Below are positions 23,001 to 29,000 of a DNA stretch of 64,000 nucleotides, piece by piece. The notes under the pieces are model-generated. The model did not search any database and was not told where the DNA came from. It was given only the letters and a program-made list of their open reading frames with translations. Origin of the DNA: G963923955 sp963923955 (GTDB lineage Bacteria > Pseudomonadota > Gammaproteobacteria > Eutrophobiales > Eutrophobiaceae); contig OZ000552.1 of the NCBI GenBank assembly GCA_963923955.1, forward strand, positions 1,240,001 to 1,304,000, in the 5' to 3' direction. Every line of letters starts with the position of its first letter. Position 1 is the first letter of the stretch. The position numbers and the translations under genes were made by a program.

Positions 23001-26000
23001 CAATGCCGTCACTTTAGACGACATCAACAATGATTTCAGCGGCGCGGTGAGCGTAAGCGGCACGAGCGCCCTGACCCTCACCGATCAAAACGACCTGAAC
23101 CTGGGCGCGCTGACGACCACCGCCGCTGCCGACATTGACGCCGGCGGCACAGCCAGCTTTGGCGGTGCCGCCGACATCGGCGCTTTGCTGGACGTGGACG
23201 CCAACGCCATCAACCTAAATGCTGCGCTCACAGTGGGCGAAGCCGATCTGAACGCCGCCGTTGGTGCGCTGAGCATCCTCGTTGCCGGGGACATCAGCGC
23301 CAGCACGGGTGCGGTCACACTCACCGCCGCCGGTGGCATTGACACAGCCGGCAACATCACCACAAACGATGCCAACATCACTTTTAACTCCGCCACCACC
23401 CTAAGCGGTGCCGTTGCCCTGAACACCGGTGCCGGCGCCGGCGACATCCGCTTCACCGACACGCTGGACGGGGCGCAGGACTTGGCCATCACCGCCGGCA
23501 CGGGCGCGATTGCCTTTGACGGCGCAGTAGGCACAACGACCCGCCTGGGCGCAGTGACCATCGCCAGCGCCGGCACTGTTGACCTGAACGCCGCCTTCAG
23601 CGCCGCCAGCCTCACCCAGACCACCGGCAGCGGCACCACCACCATAGACGCAGCGCTCAACACCAACACGGCAAGCGGCGTGAATCTCAGCACCAGCGGC
23701 GCCATTGCCGTCAACAATACGATTACCACCAGCGGCAACGGCATCGTCAGCTTGGATAGCGGCGACATCACGATAGCGGCCAGCGGCAGCATTGCCGGTG
23801 GCGCGAACGTGGACCTGGACGCAAGCGGTAATATTTTGGTCAACAGCACCATTGCCGCCGACACCCTCGTGAGCCTGGATGCCACTGGTACACTGCGCAT
23901 TGCCGCCGCCGGCGACATCAACGCCGGTGATGCGGTGGAACTGGCGGCCACCGGCGGCATTACAACAGCCGGCGACATCACCACCACCAACGCCAACATC
24001 ACTTTTAACTCGGCCACCACCCTAAGCGGCGCGGTAGCCCTGAACACCGGCGCGGGCGGCGGCGATATTCGCTTTGCCGGAACGCTGGACGGGGCGCAGG
24101 ACTTGGAGCTAAGCGCCGGCAGCGGCGCGATTGCCTTTGACGATGACGTGGGCGGCACGACCCGCCTGGGGGCAGTGCGCATCAATAGCGCCGCCGATGT
24201 CGGCATAGGCGATGACGCCGCCGATACCTTCACCGCCGCCAGCCTGACGCAACGCGCCGGCACAGGTACGACCACGATCAACGCCGCACTCAGCACCAAC
24301 AGGATAACGGGCGTGAACCTCACCACCACCGGTGCGATCAATATCAATAACCGCATCGACACGACCACCGCTGCCGGCCTCGTTAGCCTGAACAGCGGCG
24401 ACATCACGATAGCGGCCAGCGGTAGCATTACCGGTGGCGCAAACGTGGGCCTGGATGCGAGCGGTAATATCACAATCAGCAGCACCATTGCCGCCGACAC
24501 CCTCGTGAGCATGGATGCCACTGGTACACTGCGCATTGCCGCCGCCGGCGACATCAACGCCGGTGATGAGGTGGAACTGACCGCCGCCGGCGGCATTGCA
24601 ACAGCCGGCGACATCACCACAAACGATGCCAACATCACCTTCAACTCCGCCACCACCCTGAGCGACGCGGTTGCCCTGAACAGCGGTGCCGGCGCCGGCG
24701 ACATCCGCTTCACCGACACGCTGGACGGGGCGCAGGACTTGGCCCTCACCGCCGGCACGGGCGCGATTGAATTTGATGCGGCCGTCGGCGCAACGACCCG
24801 CCTGGGCGCGGTAGCCATCAACAGCGCCGGCAATGTTGAACTAAACGCCGCCTTCAGCGCCGCCAGCCTGACGCAAAACGACGGCACGGGCGAGACCACC
24901 ATCGCCGCAGCGCTCAGCACCAATACAGCAACGGGCGTGAACCTCAGCACCACCGGCGCCATTGCTGTCAACAATACGATTACCACCACCGGCAACGGCA
25001 TCGTCAGCCTGGATAGCGGCGATATTACTCTTGCGGCCAGCGGCAGCATTGCTGGCGGCGCGAACGTGGACCTGGACGCAAGCGGTAATATTTTGGTCAA
25101 CAGCACCATTGCCGCCGACACCCTCGTGAACCTGGATGCCACTGGTACACTGAGCATCCTCGCCGCCGGCGACATCAACGCCGGCGCTGCGGTCTCTCTG
25201 ACCGCTGCCGGGGGAATAAGCACAGCCGGCGACATCAGCACCCGTGATGCCAACATCAGTTTTAACTCCGCCACCACCTTGACCGGCGCGGTACGCCTGA
25301 ACACCGGTGCCGGCGCCGGAGACATTAGCTTTGACGGTACGCTGAACGGGGCGCAGGCCCTAAGCCTCACCGCCGGCACGGGCGCGATTGCCTTTGACGC
25401 TACCGTAGGCGCAACCACGGCCTTGGCAAGCCTGAACCTAAGCACGAGCGGGCCGGTGGACGTGAACAACCTCCGCACCACCGGCGCACAGTCCCTCGCC
25501 GGCAGCACGATCAACCTAAACGGCGCGGCCTACACCAGCACCAGCGGCGCGCTCAGCTTTACCGGCGTGATCAATCTGGCAGCCGCTGCGAACCCCACCA
25601 TCGCCAGCGATGCAGGCGACATTACCCTGGCCGGGCCGGTCAACCTGGGCGCGGCCAGCCTGGTCAGGATCGACACGGACGCCGACGATGCCGGTGCCGC
25701 CGGCAGCCTCTCCATCGCCGGCGCCATCAACGATGATGCGCCCGGCAGCACCTCGCTCACCCTGGATGCCGGCGCGACAGGCGACATCGAGCTGCAATCC
25801 ATCGCCAACGGCGGCCTGTCCAACACCGGCGGCTCGTTTAGGGACAAGACGACCAGCACCACCTACCTGGACGCCTTCACCATTGAAGACGCCCGCAATG
25901 TGCGCCTGAGCACCATGATCGCCAATACGATCAGCATCCGCGCCCAAGGCGACATCACCGCCGTGGTGCAGCCGCCGAACGGCGTTGCCCTGCCCACGCC

Positions 26001-29000
26001 CACGCTGGCGGTGAACATCCCCAATCAGGACATCCGCGCCAGAACGGGCGATCTGACCGTCAGCGCGGGCGGGACGCTCACCCTGCAAGATGCCACCGGC
26101 CCGGATCGCCGCACCCGCCTGGTCACCGAGCAGGGCGCCATCGCCCCCAGCGCGGCCGCGACCACAGTAGAGAACTTTGACCTCACCAACGCACCGCAGA
26201 TCGTCTCCTTCCAGCCAGTCACGCTGAATGTGCCGGCGGGCGTGGGCGCGGTTACGATCGGCGATGATGCGGCTGCCCCCGGCACCATGCCGAGCTTCGG
26301 CGATAGTGTGCTGAACCTGCCGCGGCTGGCCATCGACGCCAATGGCCGGCCGGTGATCCTGGATATGGCCAGCGCCTTCGGCGGCGAGCTGCTGGAGATC
26401 AGGAACAGCACCACCATCAACGATGCGGGCGCGCGCGCCAGCGGCCTGGCCTTCTTCCGCCCGGCCGCCTCAACAGCACCCCTGACCCTGACGCTGAGTT
26501 CCGATGGCGACATTGGCAGCGCCGCCAACCCGCTCAGCGTGGACGTGGATCGTTTGAACATCACCGAGAGCGGCGGCAATGCACTGTGGGTGACTGACGC
26601 CGGCAGTACGCCGACCACCTACGACATCGGCGGCGCAGCAGCTGTCGGCGCCGTGAGCCTCACCCAGCGCGCCGGCAACATGCGCATGGCCCGCCTCAAT
26701 GCAAACGCCGCGGCCAACTTAAGCGCCAGCGCCGGGGCGATTGACTTCGCCGGGCCGGTCGCCGCCGATAGCCTGAACGCCACAGCAGGCGGCGGTGCGA
26801 TCACGCAGACGGCCGGCGCGCTGACGATCACCGGTGCGGCTACGCTGGAGGCCTCAAACAGCATCAGCCTAGGCGACTTCACCGCCGGTGCTGCGCTGGG
26901 CGTAACAGCCAACGCCGGGGCGATTGACTTCGTCGGTACCGTCAACGCCGATAGCCTGAACGCCACGGCAGGCGGCGGTGCGATCACGCAGACCGCCGGG
27001 ACGCTAACAATCAGCGGTGCGGCCACGCTGGAGGCTTCGGATAGCATCAGCTTAGGTGAGCTCACTGCCGGTGCTGCGCTGGACCTGACGGCCAGTGCTG
27101 GGGCGATTGACTTCGCCGGGCCGGTCGCCGCCGATAGCCTCACGGCCACAGCAGGCGGCGGTGCGATCACGCAGACGGCCGGGACGCTGACGATCACCGG
27201 TGCGGCCACGCTGGAGGCCTCAAACAGCATCAGCCTAGGCGAGCTCACTGCCGGTGCTGCGCTGAGCCTGACGGCCAACGCCGGGGCGATTGACTTCGCC
27301 AGCCCGGTCGCCGCCGATAGCCTCACCGCCTCGGCAGGCGGCGGTGCGATCACACAGACGGCCGGGACGCTGACGATCACCGGTGCGGCTACGCTGAGCG
27401 CTGCGGGCAACGACATAAACCTGGCGCAGGCAAACAATGATTTTGGCGGGGTGCTGACGATTACCCGCGCCGCCGCCCTCACCCTGGCCGATACCGATGA
27501 CTTGACTCTGGGCGCGGTTACGACCACCGGCGATGCCGACATCAGCGCCGCGGCTACGCTGGACTTCACGGGAGCCGCCAACATTGACGGCGCCCTGACC
27601 GTGGCCGCGCAGGCGATTGAACTCAACGCCAATGTCGGCGCGGCCACAGTAGATTTTGATGCCCGCGCCGGCGGGATTACGCAAAGCAGCGGCCGCCTGA
27701 GTGCTACCGGCGCCGCCACGCTGGACGCCACCGGCGACATCAACTTGGGCGAGCTCACCACCGGCAACGCACTCGGCCTGACGGCCAGCGCCGGGGCGAT
27801 CAACTTTGCCGGCGCAGTTTCTGCCGACAGCCTCACCGCCACGGCAGGCGGCGGCGACATCACGCAGACCGCCGCGGCGATTACGATCAACGGCACGGCC
27901 CGGCTGGCAGCGCGCGCCGGGGATGACATCCGCCTGGCCCAAGTCGGCAATGATTTCATCGGCGTGGTCAGCATTACGGGCGCTGGCAACAACGCCGTGG
28001 CCAACAATGTTACTCTGGCTGACGCCAATGATCTCACGCTTGATACGGCGCGCGTGGCGAATGATCTGACCCTGAACTTCGGCCTGAACAGTGCGGCCAC
28101 GCTGGACTTGTCCGCCGCGCAGCTAAGCGCCGGCGGCACGGTGTTCGTGAATGGCGGCGCGGCCGGTGCTACGGACGACACGCTGCGGATTAGCAACACT
28201 AGAAACACCTGGACGATCACGGGCAGCGATGCCGGCACCATTGACGCCGGCGGCACGGCCTATGCCTTCACTAATCTGGCCGGGCTGATCGGCAATGCGG
28301 CCGCCGACACCTTCATCCTTGCTGCCGGCGGCAGCGTTAGCGGCCGCATAGACGGCGGCGCCGGCAGCGACATCCTGGACTTTTTTGCCCCCAGGCAAAG
28401 CATTGTGATCAGCGGCCTGGGTACGCTAGACGGCTTTGCCGGTGCGGCCAGCAGCCTGGCGCAGTTTGACAATATCAACGAGATCGACGGCGCGCCCGGC
28501 TCCGATACCTTGATTGACTCCATCAACGCAGACGCCTTGTTCACGCTGGCAGCGGCCGACAATATTTATTCATCCTCAGGCCGCAGCTTGACCTTCCGCA
28601 ACATTGACAACCTGGAGGCCGGCAGCGGCGATGATCGCTTTGTCTTCAATGCTGGGGCGGTGCTGGCGGGTACGGCCCGCGGCGGCGAGGGGGATGACGT
28701 GTTCACCTTCAACGGCGGCAGTGTGCGCGGTGCAGTGGAAGGCCAGGCCGGGGAGGACGCCCTGGACCTGGCCGCGCTCGCTGGCGAACAGCGCGTGGAC
28801 ACCGATGCCGGCAGCATCAGCATTGACGATGCAGGCGGGGCCGATGTCCGCCTCACCGGCTTTAGCGGCATTGAGCGCTTTGTGGGCGATGACAGCGCCG
28901 ATACCTTCCTCGGCAGCGGCACCTTCACCAGCACCGCCCCTAATGCCGGCACGCTGGATGGCTTGCGCTTTGTGGGCTTTGCCAACCTGCGCGGCAAGGG

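Larger units (their letters stand above)
12050..27460 (+). repeat. Four large superrepeats inside tpsA
   Basis: A characteristic block (IGD..., then a Leu-Asp-Met-rich strand, F-x-G-x-x-L, a Ser-Gly-x-Thr-Ile-x-Asp step and a Thr-Glu-x-Gly-Gly segment) recurs with its LDM core near 12165, 16409, 21245 and 26358. The intervals are about 4.2, 4.8 and 5.1 kb. Between the blocks lie variable numbers of a shorter unit of about 100-150 residues marked by NITFNSATTL, DAGTGAI and AASLTQ. The passenger therefore seems built by nested duplication. Confidence 0.7.

Noticed and set aside
26731..27462. CRISPR-like regular repeats
   Set aside because: Units are 183 bp, contiguous, in frame and part of a coding repeat; there are no spacers or cas genes.
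9975..28562. Many long open frames (up to about 800 codons) on the minus strand opposite tpsA
   Set aside because: They mirror the GCC/GGC-rich codon use of tpsA, consist of Ala/Pro/Ser/Arg-rich repetitive sequence, have no recognisable domains and no consistent starts.
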